A stretch of DNA of 64,000 nt, from contig NHBH01000005.1 in the NCBI GenBank assembly GCA_002168225.1, positions 32,787-96,786 on the forward strand, read 5' to 3'. Below are positions 1-8,022 of this stretch, one piece after another. The position numbers were made by a program, and so were the translations under genes. How positions within the stretch are numbered: position 1 is the first letter of the stretch; each line of letters opens with the position of its first letter. The notes under the pieces were generated by a model. The model saw only the letters and a list, made by a program, of their open reading frames with translations, was not told where the DNA came from and made no database searches. This DNA is from Micavibrio sp. TMED2. GTDB lineage: Bacteria; Pseudomonadota; Alphaproteobacteria; TMED2.

Positions 1-39
1 GGTTGCGCCAGAAGACAGTGAGGGGATAACCGGGGCCGA

Positions 40-1167
40 ATGCGCAAGACGTTTCTCTATCAGGTAAACATCACACGCGACTGCAACCTGCGGTGTACTC
101 ACTGCTATATACACTCCGACGTGAAGAAGGCGTCGGGCAAGATGTCGACCGACAACTTCCGCAAGATTTTCACCGGCATTGCCGAACACATGGCCCAGAT
201 CGGCTATGACCATGCCGAAATCCATGTGATCGGCGGTGAGCCGACCATTCTCGGCCTGCCGTTTTTCGAGGAAAATATCCCGGTTGGTCGCGCGGCCCTT
301 GAAGAGGCTGCCGCTCGGATGGACAAGCCGTTCAGCTTTGAGATCATCATGGTCTCGAACCTGCTGTCCCGGGATATCCTGCCGATCGCCAATCACTTCG
401 ATCGGGTCAACACCTCCTATGAGCCGGAAACCCGGTTCCCGAAACCCAAGCTGGAGCAGATGTGGCGCGATAATCTGGCGCTGCTCCGCGACAACGGCAT
501 TGATGTCGGCGTCACCACCGCGATGACCAAGCATGTGATCAATTACGGTGCCCGCACCCTGCTCGACTATCACTACAATCAGGGTATCAAGCAGATCCAT
601 TTCGGCTTCTTCATTCCGTCCGGTGACGGGCTGGTGAACCGTGACGAGATGTTCCCGGAATTTGTCGAGACCTCGAACTTCCTTATCGAGGCCGCGAACT
701 GGTATTTCGAGCGACGAGATGACGACCCGGACCTGTTCGTCAATCCGGTGGAGAGCATGCTCTCGGGCATCAATTCCGGGGAGCCGCTCGACGATATCGT
801 CTGCCCGATCATTGCCGGGTCGATGGATATCGACTGGAACGGTCAGACCGCAACCTGCCTTGAGGCTGGCGGCGGTCTCGATCCCGAATGGCTCGGCAAT
901 GTGGTGCAGAGCTCGGTCGCCGAGGTTGCTGCCTCACCCGGTTTCCGCGCCCATGTGCTCGAAGCGGCCAAGCCGAAAAAGGAATGCCGGACCTGTGACG
1001 AATATCGCGTCTGTCGCTCCGGCTGTGGCGTGATCTTCAAATATTGGAACCCGGAAGCCGACGAGGATTGCCCCGGCTTCAAGAAGTTCATCAAGTTCAT
1101 GCGCGCCTCCCACGAGGACGGCGTCCGCCCGCGCTATGAGGAATACCGCGGCAAGGTGGCGTTCTAG
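40..1167 (+). CDS. Radical SAM protein with SPASM-like C-terminus
   Basis: A 375-residue protein. The N-terminus has the CxxxCxxC iron-sulfur motif of radical SAM enzymes (CNLRCTHC, about residues 15-22), followed by a GGEP-type SAM-binding motif (IGGEPT, about residues 64-69). The C-terminus has a Cys-rich segment (C-x2-C-x5-C-x3-C, about residues 310-325, then a later CPGF), as in SPASM/twitch domains that hold auxiliary clusters. These enzymes use a 5'-deoxyadenosyl radical, often on peptide or protein substrates. The substrate here cannot be named: no obvious precursor peptide lies in the flanking sequence. A purine-rich stretch (GAGGGGA) upstream of the ATG may serve as ribosome binding site. 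Family assignment is firm, function unknown. Confidence 0.9.
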   Translation: MRKTFLYQVNITRDCNLRCTHCYIHSDVKKASGKMSTDNFRKIFTGIAEHMAQIGYDHAEIHVIGGEPTILGLPFFEENIPVGRAALEEAAARMDKPFSFEIIMVSNLLSRDILPIANHFDRVNTSYEPETRFPKPKLEQMWRDNLALLRDNGIDVGVTTAMTKHVINYGARTLLDYHYNQGIKQIHFGFFIPSGDGLVNRDEMFPEFVETSNFLIEAANWYFERRDDDPDLFVNPVESMLSGINSGEPLDDIVCPIIAGSMDIDWNGQTATCLEAGGGLDPEWLGNVVQSSVAEVAASPGFRAHVLEAAKPKKECRTCDEYRVCRSGCGVIFKYWNPEADEDCPGFKKFIKFMRASHEDGVRPRYEEYRGKVAF

Positions 1168-1209
1168 GCCAAGCCACACAATTTCAGCGCTAATTCACGC
1201 AGCCGGTTT

Positions 1210-1222
1210 TGGCGTCCGCCAG
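1210..1222. repeat. Left copy of 13-bp direct repeat
   Basis: TGGCGTCCGCCAG occurs here and again at 2446-2458, with further partial similarity just upstream of both copies. The two copies flank the transposase remnant and the AT-rich gene. The right copy lies at the 3' end of the AmgK-like gene. Confidence 0.5.
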
Positions 1223-1229
1223 CTCAAGG

Positions 1230-1354
1230 CTTTACCGTCAATGCAACGTCATCGAACAGATGCTAAGCCGCCTTAAGGTGTTTCGTCAGGTCGCTTATTG
1301 GGTCATAACAAGTACGCGGAAAAGTCATTTTACATGGCAACAATATTGGCTTAG
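1230..1354 (+). pseudogene. 3' remnant of an IS5-like DDE transposase, frameshifted
   Basis: Frame one reads LYRQCNVIEQMLSRLKVFRQ. This matches the NxIExxxxRLKxFRRxA pattern near the end of IS5-family transposases. After a shift of two bases near 1296 the reading continues as GHNKYAEKSFYMATILA and stops at 1352-1354. That corresponds to the family's terminal TRYDKLARNF-type segment. No other part of the element is recognisable. The rest of the 1168-1454 interval holds only a hairpin with arms CCTCTGGT (1390-1397) and ACCAGAGG (1410-1417) and a TATAAT hexamer (1435-1440) before the next gene. Confidence 0.6.
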
Positions 1355-1454
1355 CGTTTTGGGTAACAGGCGTTGGAGATGTTGTCAGGCCTCTGGTGGC
1401 AATGCCTCAACCAGAGGGATTGCTTTGGATTTTATATAATATGAGAGTCTATTT

Positions 1455-2321
1455 ATGCCTTTCTTAATCAATAAGAAAAGTTGCCTGCTTGCATTTTTTT
1501 TATGCTCCTTTTGTTTTACAGGCGGCGCGCTATCCAATGATTTTGACAAGGGAACCTATCCACAAATTGATGACTACAGCTTTCTCGATCCTTGCGAATG
1601 CATTTGGGAAGAGAAAGGTATCAATGGAAAATTGGAAGATATAGTTCCCACCAGAATTATAGTCCAATTTTATGGTCCAGGAATGTTTGATTTAAATACT
1701 TGTGAACCCATACGAAATTCAAGCCATAATATGGCCGAAAGAAGGTTTAGCAACAAAGTTTTAAGAGAAAAAAATGCTTTAGATAAAAGCATAAAAAACG
1801 GAATGATGGAAAATTTTTTTAAGAGAGAAATAGTTGATGTTTTTAATAATTTGAAGTCAGAGAAAAGATTATCTTCTTATTATAAAATATACTTGTTTGG
1901 CGCAGACGTTGTTCCAATAGGATACTATGTATCCGGAATGCGCGATCATTTGCTACGGATAAAGGTATCATGTGTCAAGGAAGGCAATTTGGCAAAATAT
2001 GCAATCTCATCAATGGTTATTATACCGACAATACGTGGAATTTTGGTCTATAATATAGATGATAGTATAAGAACCAGAAGGGGGCTGTATTTTTATAAAG
2101 TAAATTCAGCAAATGCTACTTTTGACGAAGTAAAAAGTAATTTACTCAGAAATTTTTCATTTTGGTTGGAAAATGAGGTTTTCTATTACTTTTTTTCTAC
2201 GGGTATCGGTCGAGTGGGGTGCTTTGATGGGGTAAATATACTGGACGCAGAGCGTGTACGTCGGGGATTGCCTGTGCCCGAGGATCGGTTTGGGATGAAT
2301 GAGGTGTGCGATGTCGAATAG
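1455..2321 (+). CDS. Hypothetical secreted protein, AT-rich gene
   Basis: A 288-residue protein of no family I recognise. The N-terminus (MPFLINKKSCLLAFFLCSFC) has two Lys, a hydrophobic core and a plausible cleavage site after GALS, so it is probably exported to the periplasm or secreted. The mature part is rich in Asn, Lys, Ile, Tyr and Phe and has several Cys (for example CEC, about residue 50). The DNA is strikingly AT-rich compared with the GC-rich genes on both sides, and it sits beside a decayed transposase end. Both suggest horizontal acquisition. A TATAAT hexamer lies 15 bases upstream of the start codon. Confidence 0.7.
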   Translation: MPFLINKKSCLLAFFLCSFCFTGGALSNDFDKGTYPQIDDYSFLDPCECIWEEKGINGKLEDIVPTRIIVQFYGPGMFDLNTCEPIRNSSHNMAERRFSNKVLREKNALDKSIKNGMMENFFKREIVDVFNNLKSEKRLSSYYKIYLFGADVVPIGYYVSGMRDHLLRIKVSCVKEGNLAKYAISSMVIIPTIRGILVYNIDDSIRTRRGLYFYKVNSANATFDEVKSNLLRNFSFWLENEVFYYFFSTGIGRVGCFDGVNILDAERVRRGLPVPEDRFGMNEVCDVE

Positions 2322-2442
2322 TGCTGATTTAGGTTCCGTGGACAAATGGTGTCCAGAGTTTGACTGAGGCGAGCGTGGCGGGATTTTGCCGATTGGCTTT
2401 GGCCACAGAGCCTGGTGGCCCTAATACTCAATCCGTGCTGAT

Positions 2443-3495
2443 TTATGGCGTCCGCCAGCCTGGGCATTCCGTGTCGAGGAATGCTTTCAGGTCGGCCATG
2501 GAGGGATGCTCCAGATGGCGACCGATCTGGCCCGCGATACGAGGCAGGTGCTGCAGGTATTTCGGCTTGCCGTCACGTTTGTTGAGCCGGACAAAAATGC
2601 CCAGAATCTTGGCGTGGCGGCCAATGGCGAGTGCGCGGTAATCCTGCTCGAACCGTTCCGGATCATCCGGCGGGCATTGCTTGAGGTAACGCGCGCGCAT
2701 AGCTTCGGCCAGCTCTGGCGGCACATCGCGCCGTGCATCCTCGAACAATGACATGAGGTCGTAGGCACGGGCACCGATCAGCCCGTCCTGAAAATCGAGC
2801 AGCCCGCAACTGGTGGTATCGCCCTCCGGCTGATCCGGGCGCAGCATCAGGTTGTCGACATGATAGTCGCGCAGGACGAGGCACTCGCGGCGCCCGGCCA
2901 CATCACCCATAATCTCTGCCATCATGGCCATGAACCGTGCGCGCTGGTCGGCACTCGGCGGCGTACCTGTGACATGTTCCCAGTACCAGTCAGGGAACAG
3001 CGCGGCCTCGGCCAGCAGACGGTCCAGATTGTAATCGGCAATGCCGCTGTCCCCTGCCGGGATCGGGCAGTGATGCAGGGCAGCCAGCACATCGACGGCG
3101 AGCGCATAGAGGGCGGTTTCATCGGCACCGCTTGCCAGCAGGCGGGTATAGGTCCGGTCGCCGAAATCCTCAATCAGGGCAAAGCCGTTCTCGATGTCAC
3201 TTGCCATGACCTTCGGTGCCGCGAGCCCGTTCTCGAGCAGGTAGCTGTCAATCCGTAGATAGGCGGGAAGGTCTTCCGGCCCCGGCGGCGCATCCATCAG
3301 CAGCATCGGCATATCCGCGCCACGCACCCGGTAATAGCTGCGGAACGACGCATCGGCTGGCAGGGCAATCAGTTCTGCACCATCGGGCAGATGTTGCGCG
3401 GCAAAGGCAGCGCGTGCCGAGGCCCGCTTGTCCGCATCGGTATTGACAGAGATAGACGTGTCATCAGTCACAGGCTTGGCCATCACAGCAGTCAC
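2443..3495 (-). CDS. amgK: AmgK-like sugar kinase (aminoglycoside phosphotransferase fold)
   Basis: A 350-residue cytoplasmic kinase of the APH/choline kinase fold. The catalytic motif LRDYHVDNLM (H-x-D-x4-N type, near residue 210) and the metal-binding LLDFQDG follow at the expected spacing. The overall sequence (LPADASFRSYYRV at the start, FGDRTYTRLL in the middle) resembles the N-acetylmuramate/N-acetylglucosamine kinase AmgK of peptidoglycan recycling. In many proteobacteria amgK sits next to murU; here no nucleotidyltransferase is adjacent, so the specific substrate is less sure than the kinase family. A GTG start at 3495 is preceded by GGGGAAA at a good distance; an ATG follows four codons later. 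The 3' end overlaps the 13-bp repeat. Confidence 0.78.
   Translation of the reverse strand: MTAVMAKPVTDDTSISVNTDADKRASARAAFAAQHLPDGAELIALPADASFRSYYRVRGADMPMLLMDAPPGPEDLPAYLRIDSYLLENGLAAPKVMASDIENGFALIEDFGDRTYTRLLASGADETALYALAVDVLAALHHCPIPAGDSGIADYNLDRLLAEAALFPDWYWEHVTGTPPSADQRARFMAMMAEIMGDVAGRRECLVLRDYHVDNLMLRPDQPEGDTTSCGLLDFQDGLIGARAYDLMSLFEDARRDVPPELAEAMRARYLKQCPPDDPERFEQDYRALAIGRHAKILGIFVRLNKRDGKPKYLQHLPRIAGQIGRHLEHPSMADLKAFLDTECPGWRTP
2446..2458. repeat. Right copy of 13-bp direct repeat
   Basis: Same TGGCGTCCGCCAG as at 1210-1222. It overlaps the last codons of the AmgK-like gene and could mark the right border of the acquired segment. Confidence 0.5.
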
Positions 3496-3681
3496 GGGCA
3501 GGATTTCCCCAATGAAGTAGCAACATGACCGTCAATATGACTGCCTGTCCGCGGGTGAAATCAACTCTGCAGTCGCCTCTGGGCCGTCTGGCCGCCACAC
3601 AGGCCCGGCTTTGTGCCAAATCGTTGCCCCATTGCCAGAGCCCAGCCGTTTGGCCTTTCGTGCTGCGCGGTTTCAGGCGGG

Positions 3682-4719
3682 CTATGTCAAACCGATTCGC
3701 GCTGCGTGCCCGGCAATCCGCGCCTGCAGCATGCGGGTAATCCGGCTGGTAATCCGGCGCAGGGCATTTACCGAATAGTCAGGCGGTTTCTCCGGCAGCG
3801 GCAGCATGTTCATCGAGGCATTGGCCTCGAATACCATCAGCCGCCCGTCGCCGAGAACCGTACAGTCGATGCCGAAGTAATCCAGCCCGATCGCCCGGTG
3901 GATTGCCCGGATTGTCCGCAGTCCCGCCTCGCCGAGAAATGTCAGTGGATCATTGACCACACGGGCCTCGCGCTCCATCAGGTCCGGGCGCTTTTCCACC
4001 AGCAGCTTGCGCCGGGACATATTGACGATCCATTCCGGTGACGGGATGTGGTGGCGGATGACCGGCTCGCCATCGATAACCACAATCCGGGTTTTCCAGT
4101 AGATGCCCGATGGCTCGCTGAAATCGACAAACTCGGTCATGTAGTAGAAGTCATCCGCGTCGTAATCCGCCCGTTCCAGCACCGTGGCGAGGGCGGCAGC
4201 ATCGTCATAGCGGACCAGATCAATAGCACCGTGATTGCCCGCCTTGCGCACCAGTACCGGCCAGCCCATGCCGCCCAGATAATGGCTGGCTGCCGTGATC
4301 GCCGATCCCTGCAGGCGCAGCGTCTTGGGGATATGCAGCCCGTCGATGCCGGTGAGCTTTTCTGCAATCCGGTCGCGCGCCGTGTCCATGACGGCACCCG
4401 GTAGGTTCAGCACCGGCACATCCAGCTCGCCACAGATTGTTGCCGCAAGCTCAAGGCCTTCCGGGTTCAAATCCACATCCGATACCGCATTGATCACCAG
4501 ATCGAAGCTGTTGAGGCCAATGGCGCGGATATGGTCGAGACGGCTTGCCCGCAGGATGATACTGTCGCTGGTGAAATGACGCGGGTCGATCAGATGGCGA
4601 ATATCGTTATTGCCCTGCAGGATCAGGTCTTCACCCTGTTCGGTGCCGGATTCCGGCGCATAGAGCGTGGCAATCCGATGGCGCTTGCCACCCTGATCCG
4701 GGGCGCTGGTTCCGGTCAT
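3682..4719 (-). CDS. ATP-grasp-like protein
   Basis: A 345-residue protein with the layout of ATP-grasp ligases. The N-terminal part (about residues 15-110) has an alternating beta-alpha pattern. It is followed by an ATP-binding region with GWPVLVRKAGNHGA (Lys that would contact ATP phosphates) and a C-terminal metal-binding region ending in DYFGIDCTVLGDGRLMVFEANASMN. The E-x-N within FEANASMN is the usual Mg-binding pair. The acceptor and product are not predictable. The start overlaps the stop of the upstream SDR gene by four bases, so the two are translationally coupled and may act in one pathway. Confidence 0.7.
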   Translation of the reverse strand: MTGTSAPDQGGKRHRIATLYAPESGTEQGEDLILQGNNDIRHLIDPRHFTSDSIILRASRLDHIRAIGLNSFDLVINAVSDVDLNPEGLELAATICGELDVPVLNLPGAVMDTARDRIAEKLTGIDGLHIPKTLRLQGSAITAASHYLGGMGWPVLVRKAGNHGAIDLVRYDDAAALATVLERADYDADDFYYMTEFVDFSEPSGIYWKTRIVVIDGEPVIRHHIPSPEWIVNMSRRKLLVEKRPDLMEREARVVNDPLTFLGEAGLRTIRAIHRAIGLDYFGIDCTVLGDGRLMVFEANASMNMLPLPEKPPDYSVNALRRITSRITRMLQARIAGHAARIGLT

Positions 4720-5498
4720 TCCGCCACGGGCACCGTGTAGTTCAACGGCAGGCGACCACCATCGGCATAGACCGTCTGGCCGGTGATATAGCTGGCGTAA
4801 TCTGAGGCGAGAAATACTGCCAGTCGCCCAATCTCCGCCGGCTCACCGGCCCGGCCCATCGGGGTGCGTGACAGGATCGTCTTGCGGGCACTGTCATCGG
4901 TCATCACCTGCTTCAGCATATCAGTGGCGATTGAGCCGGGACCGATAGCGTTGACCCGGATACCATGGGGCGCACCGGCCAGGGCCATGGCATTGGTCAA
5001 CTGGGAAACCGCACCCTTGGCGGTGACATAGGCAAGCTGGTTCGGGATCGCCAGCACGGCATTGACCGAGGACATGTTGATGATCGCCCCCTTGCGGTCG
5101 GTATCGCGCATATGCCGGATCGCGACCTGACTGAGCACAAAGACCGGGCGGAGATTGACGCCCATGACCTTGTCGAAATCGCTGAGTGCCAGATCAAAGA
5201 TGTCGCCACTGGCGAGGATGGCAGCGTTATTGATCAGAATATCGACGCCGCCGAGCGCATCGACCGCACTGGCGAAGGCAACATGACAGGCATTGGCATC
5301 GGCAATATCCGCTGTGATCGGCTCGATACGGCGCCCGGTTTCACCCGCCAGCCGGGTGGCGACCTCGGCCAGCCTGTCCCCGGCAATATCGACCATGGCC
5401 ACATCGGCCCCGTGACGCGCCAGTTCCTCGGCGCAGGCGAGCCCGATCCCCTGTGCCGCACCGGTAACCAGTGCCGTTTTTCCGTTGAGTGACAGCAT
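4716..5498 (-). CDS. Short-chain dehydrogenase/reductase (SDR) family oxidoreductase
   Basis: A 260-residue classical SDR. TGAAQGIG near the N-terminus is the TGxxxGxG cofactor motif. The Asp at the end of beta-strand 2 (VDIAGD) favours NAD over NADP. NNAAIL, the catalytic Ser in NMSSVN and the Y-x3-K pair in YVTAKGA are all present. The C-terminus has the common ITGQTVYADGG segment. It is the first gene of a two-gene unit with the ATP-grasp gene. The substrate is unknown. Confidence 0.88.
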   Translation of the reverse strand: MLSLNGKTALVTGAAQGIGLACAEELARHGADVAMVDIAGDRLAEVATRLAGETGRRIEPITADIADANACHVAFASAVDALGGVDILINNAAILASGDIFDLALSDFDKVMGVNLRPVFVLSQVAIRHMRDTDRKGAIINMSSVNAVLAIPNQLAYVTAKGAVSQLTNAMALAGAPHGIRVNAIGPGSIATDMLKQVMTDDSARKTILSRTPMGRAGEPAEIGRLAVFLASDYASYITGQTVYADGGRLPLNYTVPVAE

Positions 5499-5807
5499 TG
5501 CCAGTGGCCCTCCCTTGCATGACGCGGATTGAAAAATCTATCTGGCTGTAGCCACTAGCAGGGATCGACGCCCGCTTCGAGGGTCTTTTTACGGTGGGGA
5601 TGGATGGAAATGCGCGATTGATCGCGTTTGATAGATAGCAAACGCAACTATGTCGTTTTTAGTCATATTTTTGAAACAAAATGATTGTCGCTTTCATTGA
5701 CCATTTGCACCCTAGCCATTCGATATCTGAGTGGCTGCAATGTGTTGAGAACATGCGGCGCGAGGGTAGCGAGCTTATCCCAACTCCCCGTTTTTCAGGT
5801 TTGTACT
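5499..5807. other. Intergenic region between divergent genes
   Basis: About 310 bases between the start of the SDR gene and the chosen start of the next rightward gene. It is less GC-rich than the genes and contains a short palindrome GCGATTGATCGC near 5612. I see no convincing gene here. A reading frame open from 5685 runs into the next gene, but the better start is at 5808. Confidence 0.4.
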
Positions 5808-6692
5808 ATGTCGCCCACACCCGCCAGTTCAGAAGAGAACCCTCTGGTTCACATCAGCGCCGCACGGCTTGAGCAGTACCGCGCCCATCGTCAGATGGTC
5901 GATCAGATGTTCGAGCAAATCGGCAGCTTTGTGAATGATCTCGGCACCAAGGGCTACCCGGTCAAGTTCGAGCGCCTGTCACCCAAGGAAGGTGCGCAGC
6001 GCGCCGCCATGAAGGACAAGGACGACAAGACGCTGGTCGAGTTGCATATCGACCGTATTCGTCCGGTCATGCTGTACCCGACCGATGTGATGGAGCGCCA
6101 GCAGCAGATGCAGGGCGCAATGCGGCAACGTATGGCCGCACAACAAAACATGATGGACGGGCCAGATGACGATGATGGTCCTGCACACCCGTTGCAACCG
6201 AAGCAACCTATGATCCCCGGCCCTGACACACCAATTCTGGTCCACAATGGCGCAGGCGCGGTCTCCATGTCTGCTGACGGAGAGCCTTCCGAAGGTGGTG
6301 TTGAGAAGAAGGGGCCCAAGCCCCGCAGCAAGCCGATGACCGTCGAGGAAGTACGCGAAGCGGTCGAGGCCAATGGCGGCGAGCTGCCGGAAGGCATGTC
6401 TTTGCCACCGGGCGCCATCGTCATGGACCCGACCCGTGGCATGCCACCGAGCCCGGTTGCCACCGACGCGCTGTCTATCAAGGTGTTCTCGAACATGAAC
6501 GGTCAGCCGGAAGAAATTGCCATTGTTTATGACATGACCGATCCGGTGAAGAACCACTCGCTGCTGGCTCATCTGGCCGATGTCGCGGCATTTGCTAAAG
6601 ACTTGCACGAGCAACCAGTTGCCGACCGCACCGATCACAATTCCCCGTACCGGAATGATCATGGCATCGGCTTCCGCCGCCCAGGGCCGTGA
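5808..6692 (+). CDS. Hypothetical acidic/proline-rich protein
   Basis: A 294-residue protein I do not recognise. The N-terminal third is helical (LEQYRAHRQMVDQMFEQIGS). It is followed by a Gln/Met-rich stretch (MERQQQMQGAMRQRMAAQQN), an acidic and proline-rich linker (DGPDDDDG and onwards), and a compact C-terminal part with mixed strands and helices. There is no signal peptide or membrane segment. The frame is open from 5685, but the ATG at 5808 is preferred because the typical coding character begins there. The gene is followed, some 150 bases downstream, by a set of hairpins ending in a strong terminator. Confidence 0.6.
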   Translation: MSPTPASSEENPLVHISAARLEQYRAHRQMVDQMFEQIGSFVNDLGTKGYPVKFERLSPKEGAQRAAMKDKDDKTLVELHIDRIRPVMLYPTDVMERQQQMQGAMRQRMAAQQNMMDGPDDDDGPAHPLQPKQPMIPGPDTPILVHNGAGAVSMSADGEPSEGGVEKKGPKPRSKPMTVEEVREAVEANGGELPEGMSLPPGAIVMDPTRGMPPSPVATDALSIKVFSNMNGQPEEIAIVYDMTDPVKNHSLLAHLADVAAFAKDLHEQPVADRTDHNSPYRNDHGIGFRRPGP

Positions 6693-6839
6693 TGCCTTTA
6701 AGTATGTGGAATAACTAAATTAATTTGGATTTTTCTATTGGCGCTTTCATCGAAAAATGTGACCTTAACGTCAAGAAATTTCCAGTTCGGTCATGAGGCT
6801 TTCCGCCCCGTTTATTGCCTCTGACCCCAGCAAAATTAG

Positions 6840-6952
6840 AGTTGTGTGTGCTGCGATACGGCGACGGTTGCAGCACGCCGGACGAGAGGAAGGGGAGAGC
6901 CTGTCGTCCAAATCTGGGCCTTCTTGACGGAGACGTCGGGGAGGCCCTTTTT
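6840..6952 (+). ncRNA. Candidate small RNA with three consecutive hairpins
   Basis: Three hairpins follow one another with 3-6 base linkers. Stem 1 is GTGCTGC (6848-6854) with GCAGCAC (6870-6876). Stem 2 is GGACGA (6880-6885) with TCGTCC (6904-6909), with a purine-rich loop. Stem 3 is the 14-bp terminator hairpin at 6916-6947, followed by five T. The region lies between convergent genes and encodes no credible protein. I cannot match it to a known RNA family; it could also be a long structured 3' UTR of the preceding gene. Confidence 0.4.
6916..6952 (+). terminator. Rho-independent terminator
   Basis: Arms 6916-6929 (GGGCCTTCTTGACG) and 6934-6947 (CGTCGGGGAGGCCC) pair along all 14 positions, counting G-U pairs. 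They close a GAGA tetraloop and are followed by TTTTT. The orientation fits rightward transcription. Confidence 0.8.
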
Positions 6953-7000
6953 AATTCGGCCTCCCGCATCTGCTACGTTCCAGTGGGCTGCTTTTCAGCC

Positions 7001-7480
7001 TCAGGCCGTCGCTGCCACCAATGCAGAAGGCATGGATACGGAACGCGCCATTGCCGGCTTCCAGCTACTGTTCGCCTCAACCACAAAGCGGGAGTTTGCC
7101 TCGGCCCGTTTGAGCTGAACAGCACGGTCAAGGCGTTCAGCCAGTTGATCCGAACCCATGGGCAGGATCGCATAATCCGAAATCGCGGCGTTTTTCATGC
7201 GTTTGGCCTGCTCAATGGTCGGGGCATTGCCAACCACGCTGATGGCGATATGCCAGCGCATGATATAGGGCGCCAGACGTACAAGTGCCTCACCCAACTC
7301 TGCCAGCCGTCGGGGCAGGAAAATCATCAGCGCATGACAATCATGCTGACGCATTGCTGCCTCCAGCTCATTCACATCGCTGCTGTGGCGCACTTCCAGT
7401 GCGCTGGTTCGATCTACAACGGATTTGGCCAGAGCCAGATTCTCGTAGTTTGGTGTGTAAACAACTGTACGGACCATCAT
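7001..7480 (-). CDS. Receiver-like protein lacking the phospho-acceptor Asp
   Basis: A 159-residue protein with the alternating strand-helix pattern of a response-regulator receiver domain (VRTVVYTPNYENLALAKSVV at the start; later DYAILPMGSDQLAERLDRA, like the K-P/helix 5 end). In place of the usual D-x-x-M/L-P phosphorylation site the third strand reads HALMIFLPRR, with no Asp. It is therefore probably a pseudo-receiver that does not use phosphotransfer. No output domain is seen; the last 25 residues are low in structure. The protein and its partner are unknown. Confidence 0.55.
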   Translation of the reverse strand: MMVRTVVYTPNYENLALAKSVVDRTSALEVRHSSDVNELEAAMRQHDCHALMIFLPRRLAELGEALVRLAPYIMRWHIAISVVGNAPTIEQAKRMKNAAISDYAILPMGSDQLAERLDRAVQLKRAEANSRFVVEANSSWKPAMARSVSMPSALVAATA

Positions 7481-7943
7481 CGCCTCTTCTTTCTTCTGTA
7501 AGCCCCGTTACTGTCGTTGTCTGGCCCGCTGGCCGTCTGTTGCGATCATGCGGACCGTTTGACCGCAGACGGGGATCAAAACTGCCCTCTTGTTGCGGTG
7601 TTAAGAATGAGAATAAGTTGGATTTGGACCTGTTCAACTAATTCTTTTTATTGGATATTTTATCTATTTTTGAGACGCTTTTGGCTGAAAACCGGGCTTT
7701 TCCCCACATGCTTGATTAGCAAGGGCTTATGCCGCCAGCGGCGGGCCGACAGCCCTGGTTGCCGGGCAGAACCGGGGCCACAAAAAATCTTTCAGATAGT
7801 GGCTTGCCAAGCGCAGCTGCTTTGGCTAGTGTCCCGCTCGCTTCGCTCGGCATCGCCGATTTTATCGAAGTTCGATGCCGCGCCTCTCCCCGTGTTGAGG
7901 TTATACCGCTCAGGTCATGCCCAATGCACCCGCGCAGCATCAC
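7481..7943. other. Intergenic region upstream of tRNA-Arg
   Basis: About 460 bases without a credible gene. It has an AT-rich stretch (around 7605-7670) and then GC-rich sequence with short inverted repeats such as CCGCTCGCTTCGCTCGG near 7848. It presumably contains the promoters of the leftward pseudo-receiver gene and of the tRNA. I see nothing else that can be supported. Confidence 0.4.
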
Positions 7944-8020
7944 GCGCCCGTAGCTCAACTGGATAGAGCGTCTGACTACGGATCAGGAGGTTGGGGGTTC
8001 AAATCCTCCCGGGCGCGCCA
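7944..8020 (+). tRNA. tRNA-Arg (anticodon ACG)
   Basis: A 77-base cloverleaf. The acceptor stem GCGCCCG pairs with CGGGCGC, followed by a G discriminator and encoded CCA. The D-arm is GTAGCTCAACTGGATAGAGC, the anticodon loop is CTACGGA (anticodon ACG, normally edited to ICG) and the T-loop is GGTTCAAATCC. It is followed two bases later by the ATG of the next gene. Confidence 0.95.
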
Positions 8021-8022
8021 TT

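Noticed and set aside
6715..6969. Leftward open frame of 84 codons
   Set aside because: It is antisense to the candidate RNA and terminator and has no coding character.
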